From Nyssa sinensis (taxonomy: Eukaryota > Streptophyta > Magnoliopsida > Cornales > Nyssaceae), in assembly GCA_008638375.1 (NCBI GenBank), contig CM018031.1, positions 5,356,062 to 5,420,061 on the forward strand: a stretch of DNA of 64,000 bases, read 5' to 3'. Under the pieces are notes generated by a model. The model was not told the origin of the DNA. It worked only from the letters and a program-made list of their open reading frames with translations, and ran no database searches. A program made the translations under genes and the position numbers. Shown here one piece after another: positions 1-11,300 of the stretch; positions within the stretch are counted from its first letter, which is position 1, and every line of letters starts with the position of its first letter.

Positions 1-106
1 TGCTATTTTTTTAGCACATGTTGCAATTGTTGTCCCAATATTCTTCTTATCCTCTGTGATTAATCAAACACTTGTTAATTTGTCTTATTTTCTCAATTGT
101 TGATAG

Positions 107-196
107 ACTGGGACTACGGAAGTAGTGGAAAAGGCAGTGCATCGAACACTATTTGAGGTTGAGAGGAAGTTTCGTTTCCATTTCCCAGACGACTAG
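107..196 (+). CDS. 3'-terminal exon of an unidentified gene (partial)
   Basis: A pyrimidine-rich intron end with the acceptor TTGATAG is followed by an exon open to a TAG at 194-196. One frame reads as a charged, plausible C-terminus: GTTEVVEKAVHRTLFEVE then RKFRFHFPDD. The frame beginning at the exon edge stops sooner, so I prefer this reading. The rest of the gene lies left of the window. I do not recognise the protein. The bias toward E, K, R and hydrophobic residues suggests a helical tail, but no function can be given. It could also be spurious, because only about 28 codons are visible. Confidence 0.4.
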   Translation, partial: TGTTEVVEKAVHRTLFEVERKFRFHFPDD

Positions 197-2700
197 GAGA
201 GGAGGATAAACGAAAGCCAGCGTAGTTGAATTTAAAATTACCAAAGCCAATGGAAATCAGCACATGCCAAATACAAGTCAGTTGTTGTAGCTGCTTTTGA
301 CTGGATGTAAAATGGGATAAGGGAAGAGAAGCAGCGAGGAAGGTTCATGGAGGGGATTAGTTTTCTTGTTGATTAAGAAAAAAAAAATGCACCTAACCAC
401 GTTTAATTATTTAAAGTTGTCTGTTTGATATATGTAATCTTTTTCTACTTCAATTCAGCATTATTAGGAAATTATGTGAAATTGTATGGTTAACTTGGTT
501 GATAGACGTTATCCACGGAAATGATGAAAATTAGTTCATGCAGGACTCGATAAAGTGAATGAATTTCAAATTGTAATCGAGCTTGATTTATTTATTTTTC
601 AAATAACCACATAGTCCAACCCAACTTGAATAACTTAATTTTTATGTAGTTTATGATATTTATTAATTTATCAAGTTGAGTTGGAGCTAAACTAATGAAA
701 TAAATGAATTTCAAAATGTGTTCATCAAGTTTAACTTGTTTGATCATGCGAGTCAATCTCGAACAAGTTTTTCAACTTTGACAATTGCTTGCTTAATTAG
801 TAGTTCAAGTTGTGTGCTTGTGTGAGACCTAGGGTTGCTTAAATGGGATGACGGAAGAGAAGCAACGAGGAAGGTTCGTGGAGGGAGATTAGTTTTATTG
901 TTGACTTAAGAGAAAAAAAAGTGTTTTATAAGTACCTAAACCACACTTAATTATTTAAAGTTGTTTGTTTAATACATGCAACCGTCGCATTCTACTTCAA
1001 TTCAGCAAAAGGAAATTATGTAAAATAGTAGGGTTAAGTGGGTCGACCCATGGAAAGGGTGGAAAAAAAGTCCATGCAACAGTTACGTGTTTTTTATGTA
1101 ATAATGCACGGTTGTGCTCGCACCAACCATTTTCTCATGGAAAGAGATTTTTCAAAGGGAAAACACCCATTATAAGGAATTCTTTGGAGAAACCATTGAC
1201 CAAACCGGGAAAAGTCTCTTGAGTTGGAGTTTTGAAGGAGCTTGTGGACCACAACTATCGAATAGAGACCACAGCTTTGGCCCTTCCCACTAGGAATGCC
1301 GACAGGGCTGGTTCGGGAGCCTTCCCCCTCCTGATCCTGTCCCCATTTAAAAATTAATTTCTTTTTAATTTTTAAAATTCAAAGTTTATCAATTAATATT
1401 ATTACAAACTCATATTTACACACACACATATATATATACAAATGATAGATACATAATATATGTATATAAATATTAAAGAGTATTTATATAATTGAAATGA
1501 GACAGTATCTTTCTCATTCCCGTCCTGAACCATAGCAAATTTTACTGTATTTGCTCATCCCTAACCTTGAACCCATATATAGCCGCTTTAAACCAAACCA
1601 CATACACACTACTGCATAAAGTTTTCCGGCAACAAAGATCACAAGAACAATTGAAAATAACCATACGCATAGCATGCTTATGTCATATACTTTTTTAGGA
1701 TCGTTTGGTCTCTAATCTATGAAATATACTTTTTTTTTACTATAAGGTACACAGGCAAAAACACTTTAATTCATTAAGTTCATGACTTTTTTTGGCACAA
1801 AAATATTTCTTCACCATACAAGACTACAAACTAGAACAAGCCTCAGTTTTTGCTTTAAATATTTCTTTTTAAACCCATATTGAATATGAAATTTAAAAAA
1901 AAAAAAAAACTCCCTCCCCATCAAATTTTACACTACAAAATTATCTTCCAATTTTCACGGTAAGAATTGATACTTAATAAAAAATGAAAGAAAAAAAAAA
2001 GCAATTATTATTAGCTTTATAAAGCAATTATTGCCAAAAAATTATTAAAAAAAATATTTATTTAAATATTTAAAAATTATAAAAAAAAATATTTTAATAT
2101 TTCCACCCTTGCTTAGTGTAAAATTGACAATTGAATCAGATTGATTTCTTTTTTTGTTTTTTTTTCAGCTGTACAAAGCCTATCAATACAAGTCTATAAC
2201 CAATTAACCATGCCCGCGCCAATATTAACACAATGAGTGTGAAAGGCAGTGTAAAAATTTACAAGCATGTGAGACCAATGAAAATTTTTATTGGCTTTAT
2301 TGAACAATAATTAGATTTACTAATCAAGCACGATAAAATAACACCACCCCTCCTGATTAACCCACAAGTGTATTGCCAACCAGAATACAATTTCATTAAT
2401 AAAGTCAAATGTCTCTCAAATTAATTCAGAGAACATGCTAGACCTTTACACAGCCTAGCCAATCAAATGAACCAAGAAGGCAATCAGTATACAATGGGGT
2501 TGATAAACAATTATGAGAATTGGGTTTGAAAAACTAAAGATGTACGGCCGACGTTGGATAAGAGGGAGACAATGATCAGGTATTACCGCTACCACAACTC
2601 CATACATGTACAAGGGGAGCTCTAACGTGAATTACTGCAATGTCCGCCAAGGACGTCGTCACCTGGTTCCAATTACCTCCCTATGTCTGCCAGGGACGTC
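197..2700. other. 3' flank and AT-rich intergenic sequence with a local direct duplication
   Basis: No gene is visible here. A block of roughly 220 bases at about 310-545 recurs about 530 bases later at about 840-1080. Both copies share the order 'aaatgggat..gaagagaagca', 'cgaggaaggttc', 'ttaattatttaaagttgt' and 'ctacttcaattcagca'. The duplication lies in or just past the 3' region of the partial gene. The rest is A/T tracts and a short (CA)/(TA) run near 1420-1440. The 85-codon open frame at 965-1222 lies in the second copy and has no family resemblance. Confidence 0.6.
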
Positions 2701-2739
2701 GTCACCTGATTCAATGACCTCCCTATGCCTATGTCACAT

Positions 2740-2990
2740 TGACGCCCTATTCTTTAGAATCAAATGAATTTAGTATGCCGAGCAGGTCTTCAAAGAGGGC
2801 GACCCAGTTCTTCGGAATAGACTCCCAGAGGTTCAGGGATCTTGGATGATGTTGTGGTCTGACATAGGAAGACCGTCAGGAATGGCAGCGAAGTTAAAGG
2901 AATGGAGGCCATGAAGTGTGTCGAGTGTTTCGGCAAACCCTAAGGTAGTGGTGATGGATTTTAGGTTTGAAAAAGGTGGCTGTAGATTGG
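2740..2990 (-). pseudogene. UGT85-like UDP-glycosyltransferase fragment (decayed)
   Basis: Read on the minus strand, the translation contains HGLHSFNFAAIPDGLPMSD. This resembles the N-terminal segment of plant family-1 glycosyltransferases of the UGT85 group, where a 'GLPxFxFexIPDGLPPSD' stretch precedes 'QD'. After IIQDP a stop appears. The homology resumes in another frame as SLNLWESIPKNWVALFEDLL, matching the family's next conserved block. So there is at least one frameshift, no start, and no C-terminal PSPG box anywhere nearby. Downstream (2635-2720 on the plus strand), two near-identical copies of about 40 bases containing 'ggacgtcgtcacctg' suggest later rearrangement. It is a relic and not a working enzyme. 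Confidence 0.6.
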
Positions 2991-3411
2991 GTAAAAAAAA
3001 ATAAATCATATATACAAGTATTATGGTCACATTGAAAAAAAATAAAATGACAGCTGATTAAAATAAACTTCAAATAATAAAAAAACATAATCAGTTGCCC
3101 TTTAACTTAAAAGTAAAAAGTAACTAAACTTCACAATAATTTAGGTCCTTGGAAAGGCCTTCAAACTAATAAACTCCAAAATTTATGGCACCAAAACCTC
3201 TTGCGGCAATCAGGAAAAATGATCAAAATCATGTTCCTGTTCAGTCTAAAAGAACCCAGCACTTAAAACTAATAACTGTTTTAGCTTCCATAATTCAAAT
3301 TTTAAAAACAAACATAAAAAAAATGTTGCAGAAGTGACTAATAAAAATCAGACAAACATAGGCTCTCCTTGAATGACAAGGGATTATATGTCTAGATTGC
3401 TGGCAGAAGTT

Positions 3412-6279
3412 TCACTTGAGAGGAATGAACCTGGATGAGTGGGTGGCACCAATACCAGGCCTTCCATGCTTGACTGGCTTGTATGAGATTGAGAACTCAG
3501 CAAGATAATGGCCAATCATTTCCGGCTTGATCTCAACGTGATTGAATGTCTTGCCATTATACACCCCAATTATGCTTCCAATCATCTCAGGTACAATGAT
3601 CATATTGCGCAGGTGGGTTTTGACAGGTTCTGGCTTCTCACCAGGAGGTGCCTCCCGTTTCTGACCCAAATAATCAGAAAAAAGAATATTCATTATACTG
3701 TAGTATCCTAGGCACATAATTAGCAGATACTGTATGTGCAACAAAAAGCCTTCTCAAATTAATTGCTAAAGAACATTTCAGTGAATAACACTGGGCCAGA
3801 ATCTATAAACAATACTTGATAAAAAACAAAAAATAAGTCATATTTTCATTCCCTCGACTTTGTCCAACATCTAATGATATCCAATATACCATTAGAAGAC
3901 CACCACACATTAGATTAAGTGATATCTCCTCTACCTCCCAAAGAGGAGGTTAAGGGTACAAGTCCCAAAGGGACAAAGTGCAGGTGTGAATAATTGACAA
4001 AAAAAAAGAGAAAAAAACACCATTGAAAGCACCAGATGTAATACCCCCAAGCCTGCTAACCTAATGATCTAAAAAAAGAATCCAAAGATGTGACCCAAAA
4101 TGCTTAAAACCAGGTTATACATAACGATGTTTCTGGTATCGTATGTACCAACTGAACTCTTCTCACCCAATGGATGTAAAATACCACATTCGTCCCTCCT
4201 CCTAACAATACTAAAGGTCCTCTCACAAGGTCAATCCAAATCTCACCCAGCTACCAATAAGCAGCCTATATCTTCTGGGAGCTGACTCTGATATCATTTG
4301 TAAACCCAATAACCTAAAGAAAGAACCCAACCAGATGACCAAAAATACTTAAACCAAGTTATTAATAGCTAAATGTGATGTCTTATTTACAAACCGAACT
4401 CTTCTCAACCAACCGATGTGGGATATCATGCCAGATTTGCATTTTATGATAAATGATAAGTTCAGCACACCCTTCACAACAAAATAAAAATTTTTGACCT
4501 ATAATTCAAAGATTTGGTCTATAATTAAAAGCAAGGTACCGAACACTCAAGATAAGATTGAAAAAAATTGGTTTTGGCTCCTTTCCAATTCCCTCATAAT
4601 CAGAGAATCTCCAGTTCATTTAGTACGAGGTAGCCACATTACCCACAAAAAATCCTGAAGACAATTAGGAAAGATACATGCAGATAGGCCCCATGATCTC
4701 CTCCCAAGCATTGTCATTCCATTGAAAAAAAATTAAAATTTGTTTCAAGCTCGGGACTTGCCTCAATTTCAACTCTCAAACCCTTTATGGTTCAAACTGC
4801 CCCCCTCTCTCCTCTCATTTCTTATCTCTGCAGTGGGCTCATGGTCCTCTCTCTATCTTGTTGATCAGTGATTTTCTTGATCAGAAAACAAACTATGCTG
4901 CTTGTTCTCCACACCAATGGGCAGTTCTATAAAGTACCTGGGCATCTATCCCTATGTCTTAACAACCTGCTAATATTTTGTTTTAGGAAATGTTTCAGAG
5001 TATCCCTTTGGCATTCCACTATTGTTCCCATGTAAAATCAAGAATACCTCTCAAAAGAAAAATATCTAGGTAAGAAAATAAAGATCTCTGCCTCAAAATA
5101 TATAACCGAGGTTTCTATTGCTATGAAAACCTGTGAGAGAATTGTGGGAGAATACTGATGTGTAGCTTGATCCCCATCTGTTTACAGATATTTTTTGAGG
5201 TGGCACCTTCTGGTCAAAAGAATTTGGTGTCATTGGTGATACTCCAGTTCTTCATAAATTGGTGGGGAGCAAACCCAAAAAAGAAAGAAATACAATGCTT
5301 ATGAAAAGAAACTGAGGACTATTAGTTGTAATGAATTTTCATGTAGAAAAAAAATAAATGCAAGAGAAAATTTGAGAAAATACATTTGAAAATTTCTTTG
5401 GGTTGTCACTCCATGATGGATTTACTCACTAATATTAGCATAAAAGAAAATAAAAAATAACAATGTCAATTTGCAATCCTAACCAACACTACCTATCCTA
5501 AAATCTATAAAACATAGAACATTATTTCTCCAAAAATAATAAAACGGTTACCATATGTTAATGTTTTGGTACTTGCAATATGTTATATTCTTATTATGCA
5601 AAATGCTAACTATAATTACTGGCCTCTTGTTTCTTTTGAAAGATGAAACATATATTTTACAAAAGTGCGTTCAGATGGGACACGCTTGGCTCAAAAACCT
5701 ACCAATAACAAAAATTGATAATAATTTAAGTAAATGGAACCCTGGGTCAAAACATGGACACCTATCTAGACAAACTTACAAAATCAAAACACATTATTTT
5801 TTGATAAGTAAGATTGAGAATAGTTATGAAAATACTTACCGCCTTGCGCAGTTTCTTAATCAAAGCCATGGGCTTTCTCTTCAGACCTCTCTGGAACCTA
5901 TCGTTACATCAATGAAAATGTGTCAAAACCACTTCACGCATACAATACGATGTGCATATATCTATGCACTATCAGATCTAATAACGTCTTACATACCTTC
6001 TGCGAGCCCGGGCGGTGAAGAGCTTGACAAGCTCATCGGTGGACATGTCAAGAAGAGCATCCAAATCAACGCCCCTGAAGCTGAACTTCTTGAACTGTCC
6101 TCTTCTTCGGCTGTCCTGGAGCCACATCTGTTTCAACATCCGCCTAACAGAGAGACAAATTTAGATATAGAGACACATAAATAAACATATTGAGCGAGGG
6201 AGAAAGAGAGAGAGAAGGACATATTCATGGAAGAATAACAGACAGAAAGGCACATAAACAGAGATTGACTACTCACCAT
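3412..6279 (-). CDS. RPS15: Cytosolic small-subunit ribosomal protein S15 (uS19), with a +1 frameshift in exon 2
   Basis: uS19 is a component of the head of the 40S ribosomal subunit. Exons on the minus strand: 6277-6279 (the ATG alone), 5997-6143, 5840-5897 and 3412-3660. All have GT-AG borders and the stop is TGA at 3412. The protein carries the family signatures [56 protein letters not shown] and [18 protein letters not shown]. Expected length is 151 residues, the usual plant size. Oddity: the coding sum is 457 bases, one too many. The canonical start [17 protein letters not shown] is followed by an extra G (ACA-G-TTC, about 6095), which would end translation after about 26 residues. An ATG inside exon 2 (6137-6139) is in frame with the rest and would give a replaced N-terminus ([15 protein letters not shown]). 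Either this copy is damaged, the sequence has a one-base error, or the downstream ATG is used. The gene family is certain; intactness is not. Confidence 0.85.
3890..4000 (+). repeat. SINE-like fragment in RPS15 intron 3
   Basis: The segment contains 'aaagaggaggttaagggtac' followed by 'aagtcccaaagggacaaagt'. The piece ggtacaagtcc is one base from the Pol III B-box GGTTCRANNCC, and the surrounding wording resembles tRNA-derived plant SINE heads. No clear A box or poly-A tail is visible, so it is at most a remnant. Confidence 0.3.
4030..4440 (-). mobile_element. TRIM-like element, LTR-internal-LTR, in RPS15 intron 3
   Basis: Two diverged copies of about 130 bases face the same way (about 4310-4435 and 4040-4185). 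Read on the minus strand each starts near 'gatatcccacatcgg' or its variant and ends at 'ttattgggtttacaaa' or its variant. Between them is a short internal stretch that begins TGATATCAGAGTCAGC, close to the TGGTATCAGAG primer-binding site complementary to initiator Met-tRNA. This layout (short LTRs, tiny non-coding interior, PBS) defines a TRIM. Related sequence recurs at 61.5 and 62.4 kb in this window. Confidence 0.5.
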
Positions 6280-6440
6280 TCTTGAAGATGAAAATCAGAA
6301 ACCCTAATTCTAAGAACAAGAAATTCGATCTGGTCGCGGCTAGGGTTTAGAGGAGATGCAAAGTTTATATAGGTGAATATATAGGGTAGGGCAGCACTGG
6401 ACTGCAATATCGAGATATTTGCAAAAATGGGCCTGTGAAT
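6280..6440 (-). promoter_or_regulatory. RPS15 core promoter with TATA box, telo-box and site II-like element
   Basis: Reading toward the gene there is a TGGGCC/GGCCCA motif (6428-6433), a TATATAAA box (6364-6371), and a telo-box core TAAACCCTA (6341-6349, minus strand). A second AAACCCTAA lies on the plus strand (6299-6307) within the presumed leader. Telo-boxes together with site II elements are typical of plant ribosomal-protein and other translation-related genes and link expression to growing tissue. The TATA spacing implies a start near 6335 and a leader of about 55 bases. Confidence 0.65.
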
Positions 6441-6559
6441 GTCGAGAATTGATACAGGTCCTTAATATTCCAAACTTCACCCCCCGAAAGAGATAATTAT
6501 CACTAAACCCATATGGCTTTTTAGAATTACAAAATCTGCCCCCCCAAATCCCAATGATT

Positions 6560-7220
6560 CAAAAATTATATTAAAGGTAGACTATATCGAGATTTTTAAC
6601 AATTACACTATTTATTTTATTTTATTTGATAAATTATAAATATTTTATTTTAATTTTTTTTAAATGAAAAAATTACTCTTTTCATTTATGTATTTTTAAT
6701 TTTGAATAATTTTTTTAAATATTATTTTATTTTTTATAAAAAAAATTAAGCTAAATAACTTATTTTTATTTTTGGATAATGTTATATGGTCAATGCATGT
6801 TTGCCCAAAAAAAATTTTGAATGATGTGATTAATGTAAGAATCGTTCATCGATGAGATGATTTTTTAAAAAAATAGTTAATGTGATAACAATTAATGGCT
6901 ATTTTTTTATTCTGACAAAGATATAATCAAACATGCATGGACCATAAAATACCACTCTTTATTTTATATAAGAATAAATATAAGGTTTAAATCAATATTT
7001 TATTCGAAAATGAAAAAAAAATCAAAAAATAGTCAAAATTCAAAAAATGTAATAAAAAACATAAAGAAGATACTTTTGTCATTTTAGAAGAAAAAAATTG
7101 ATTGAAAATGTGTATTTGTAATTTTTCAAATATAGTAAAAACTGTCAGTATAATTTTAGAAATCTCAACATAATTGTCAAAAATTTTAATAAATTTCAGT
7201 ATAATTTACCTATATTAAAT
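6560..7220. mobile_element. Decayed long-TIR (fold-back) MITE, copy 1
   Basis: The right part (about 7075-7215) contains 'tttgtcattttagaag', 'aattgattgaaaa' and 'cagtataatttacc'. These are the arm motifs of the well-preserved element at 41,913-42,403. The left part (about 6570-6690) has weaker inverted counterparts such as 'ttaacaattacacta'. The copy is interrupted and AT-degraded and sits in the spacer upstream of RPS15. Confidence 0.4.
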
Positions 7221-8379
7221 TACAAGTTTGAGAGAGATGTTACGTAATGGGTATAATTTTTTAGAATTAATTTTTTAAAAGTTATTTTAAAATACTTTAT
7301 TTGTATACATTGTAAGTCACTTGACAAATGGATGTAAATTTAGAATTAATGTTTGAAAATCAAAAATAAAAATTGTAACTAAACGCATATTCAATTATTT
7401 TAAATTAAAAATAATTTTTAAAATGTTATCCAAACAATCATGCATTGGGGATATAAGACTTAGTACTGTTGTGTAATGGTAAAATTTTATCCTGTCTATG
7501 TAATGGCACAAGTTAAGTGTAAAAAATGAAAGTGATAACAATACTAATAGTTCAAATCTTATGATGTAATTAATATGTGTAATTCACAAACTCGTATAAT
7601 TTACACCTGTTAATTACACAACGGAAATGAACTAATCTTTGTGAGTGACAAAATAAATACTTAATCAAAATCAGTGATGCGGGTTTGAATTTCATTTTAT
7701 AGTTTTCAAAAAAGTCACCCAAACCGGATTTGTTTAACGAGAGACCAGATAAATAAAATAAAGAATTATTTTGAAAATGTTCCTTTACAATAATATTCTT
7801 AGAGGGATGTTTTTGTTACTCGAAAAGGTTGGGTTCTCATGGATTCAATCTCTGCGAGTAACAATAATATTATTCATACTTTTATTGTTATTGCTACAAA
7901 ATCTGGAGGCTTGGGCTATGGGATTAGCGTTTGGGCCACCGCTAGAGCAACATGATTTTTTGTGAGCCTGGATCCAGGCTATCCAGCAAATCGGAGATTT
8001 TTTGTGTTAATCTGGTTCATGGATCAGAGTCTTGATACTAATTGACAGGAACTGATTAATCAATATTTTTTTTAAATATTGTAAACGAGACTTGTCAACT
8101 GATAGGATATGATTCTTCCCCTTTTATTGAAAAAACAGTCCTATACTATAATGGCATTATGTCACTGTCCGTGTTATCAACATTCATATTTAAGTATTTA
8201 TTGAGTCCCCAATAATGCTAAATTTGTACTTCTCATTAAATTTGAAGTCCCATAAGGACAATTCTATTTTCAAAATACATCCAAACTCTGGAAAAGGCAC
8301 ACCCAAATGTCTCAACACTGCAAAGCTACTCTCAACCCGAGAACTTATATATAACCTTTTGTACAACCATATATATATT
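7221..8379. other. Intergenic spacer between RPS15 and the NADKc 3' end
   Basis: AT-rich sequence with no coding signal. The 64-codon frame at 7771-7965 shows no domain. The 3' untranslated region of the NADKc gene must extend leftward from 8380; no convincing polyadenylation site stands out. Confidence 0.5.
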
Positions 8380-11300
8380 CTATGTTATTGGATTTTCAAT
8401 TTTCTCAATTACAGTTTTCAGCTCTTGTTGAAGGCTTGCCCTTGTAGGTAACAAAATCATGTCTTTCCAAACTGAACCAGGCTCACAAATCATGTCCGGA
8501 TTTGGGTAAAGTTCGTATATGGAATCCGCAGCATCATTCAAACTGCTCACCATTGTCAAACTTTTGATTTCTTCTGGATCAACCAACAGCTTGTTGTTTC
8601 CATCTTTCCATGCTATCAACTGCATTCAAGCCAATGACTCCATAAAACTTACTGATCGAGCATGCTTTATGGATCATGGATCACACGAGTATTGGCATAA
8701 AAAAATAAATACATAATATGAAATTCTCATTATGTAGCATTTGATATTTATAATAATTCATCATATTTTTTAAATTAATGGCCAAATTTGATTCTTTTGT
8801 TTAGATTTGAAGAAGAATTATAATTGTTAGAAGTATATTAGGATTACATATATAGTATTGTGTAATTCTAGTAGAATTAGGATTTTATAGTTTATTTCAT
8901 TTATTTACATTTTTCATCTACAACCCCATCACTCTCATATATAAAGAGCTCTTTTGTATAGTTTCACATAATTTAGTCTAATACAATGTAATCCTTTGGG
9001 GTTTTCTCTTCTCCCTCTTCTTTCCTTCTTCTCTATTTCTTGTTCCTTTATTTTATGTTATTCCACCAAATCTAACATGGTATTAGAGCTGCGGTTTGCT
9101 GAAGCGGAATCAGAACTGCAATTGAGAGACAATGGAACAAATGTTGATGAAATTATCAAGGCTACGTGTTGGGCAGAACGATGACAGGCAGAACTGCTGA
9201 GACGAATCAATACTGCGGCTGATTGGGGCTAGGCAGAACTGTGATGGGCAGAGCTGCTGAGACGAGTCAGTGTTGCGACCAATTGGGGCTGCTGTGAGAG
9301 ATTGGGCTAAGACGGTGGAACAGGTTTGGGGGACTTGATGTGGGACCTAATGTTGGGCAAAACAGTGATGTTTATTCTTGTAAAGAAAGCCATGGGTGGA
9401 TGATGGAGAATCATAGATAGAAGAAAGTCGTGAGGCAGCTGCTGGGTGTTGGATGTTAAGTCAGGCACTGTGATTGGGATGCTGATTGGGTGATAGATGG
9501 TGTAACCTCGTGGGTGATCACGATAAGCTTGAGTGGATGGTGGAAGTCATTGATCAAGATGGCTCTGTTCAGTCACAGACAAAAGGTCTTACTCACTCTA
9601 TTCAGTCACAGACCGAAGGTCTCACTCATCCTACTCGTTCGCTCACTATTGTTCAATCACAGACAGAAGGTCTCACTCACTCTGTTCAGTCACAGACCGA
9701 AGGTCTCACTCACTTACTCGCTCGCTCATTATTATTCAATTACAGACAAAATGTCTCACTCACTCACTATTGCACCACCAGAATACCTGTCAGCCTTGTA
9801 CCTCTGCCACATCTGTCAATCATCGATGCAACGTCTCTGTTCATCAACATTCAATCAACCATCCGGTTCAATCGTGACCATATCACTGGTCCTCACCATC
9901 CCTGTCAACATTCGATCAACCATCCGGCTCAATCGTGACCATGTCACTACTCCTCACCATCACTGCTCCTCAGCTATGCACATCATCATTTGCGTTTTCA
10001 TGTGCCGCCTTCAATTGCAGCTCCGCTCTTCCATGTGTCATCATGAACTCTATTAAGAATCCAGCTCCACTGCCATGTCTACTTGGATTACATCTCCATT
10101 TCAACCACAACGCCACCAAGTCAACCAGTCCACGTCCAGATTTTGTTTGTAAACTCAAGTTGGTCTACTTCCCACCTTGAGTTTTAGGGAGAGTATTAGA
10201 AATATATTAGGGTTACATATATAGTATTGTGTAATTTTAGTAGGATTAAGATTTTATTGTTTATTTCCTTTAATTTATTTACACTTTCCATGTACAACTT
10301 TATCACTCTCCTATATATGGAGCTCTCTTGTATAGTTTCACATAATTCCGTCTAATACAATGTAGTTCTTTAAATTTTTTCCTTCTCCCTCTTTTCTCTT
10401 TCTTCTTTATTTCTTGTCTCTTTATTTTATATTATTCCACCAAATCTAATAATAATAATTCATGTTAGCAGCTAAATGAAATTAACAACTTTTTAGATAT
10501 ATAACATCGAATTATTTTCTTAAAGGAAAATAGTATTCGAGTTTACCCTTGGTGGACCACACACGGCGTTGGTGCAATAAAGCCTAGCATTATCAACAAG
10601 TTGGGAGTATCTTGAAAATGCACTTGCAAATCTCTTGTGGGATTTCAACTGTGAATTGACCCTCACTGCTCTTCCCAAAAATATAGCTCTCCTGTAACAT
10701 TGTCAAAGTCAATTTGATCGGTGCTGCAATATATTCATCCATACACACACACTTGAAAATGATATCGGTGCTGCAAGCCTGTAATGTTATATATATATAT
10801 ATATATATATATAGGCTGTACTCAGTTGAGTCATACCTGATGCCTCTGACAACAGCTTGAAAAGGATCGCAAACAACTCCAACCAACTCTATTCGATATG
10901 GTTTCCTCTTAACTTCTTGTCCATTTTCTTCTTCTTCTTCAACCTGTTCCCAGTAATTTTCAGTTACAGCACCATCATCTTCAACCTTGTAGCCAACTCC
11001 CATGCGATAACGATGTTTGTGAACGTTTCGTGCCATTGCAATTGTCTGGTCAAGAAAGGGCTCCCATGACAAGGTACCATCCATGATCACATCCCGTCCC
11101 TCGTTCAATGCTGTCACTAGAAGTGACGATGCAGCATCAGTGGATGATTGGTGTACCTGTTTGATTTTTGGTGAAGCCAATTTTTCAGGATGACACAATG
11201 TGACAAAAGATAATTTCTATAAATGTACCAACGGGAAAAAGGCTTATCCGTAACATGGCGTGTGCCATTTTCTCACTCCAAGGATAAGCACTTTCATCTA

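Noticed and set aside
5555..6184. A 209-codon plus-strand open frame
   Set aside because: It runs antisense across RPS15 exons 2 and 3 and the intron between; the coding signal is clearly on the minus strand and the peptide has no family features.
9565..9770. Regular repeats that might suggest a CRISPR array
   Set aside because: Repeats are degenerate, spacers are themselves repetitive, and the context is a plant retroelement.
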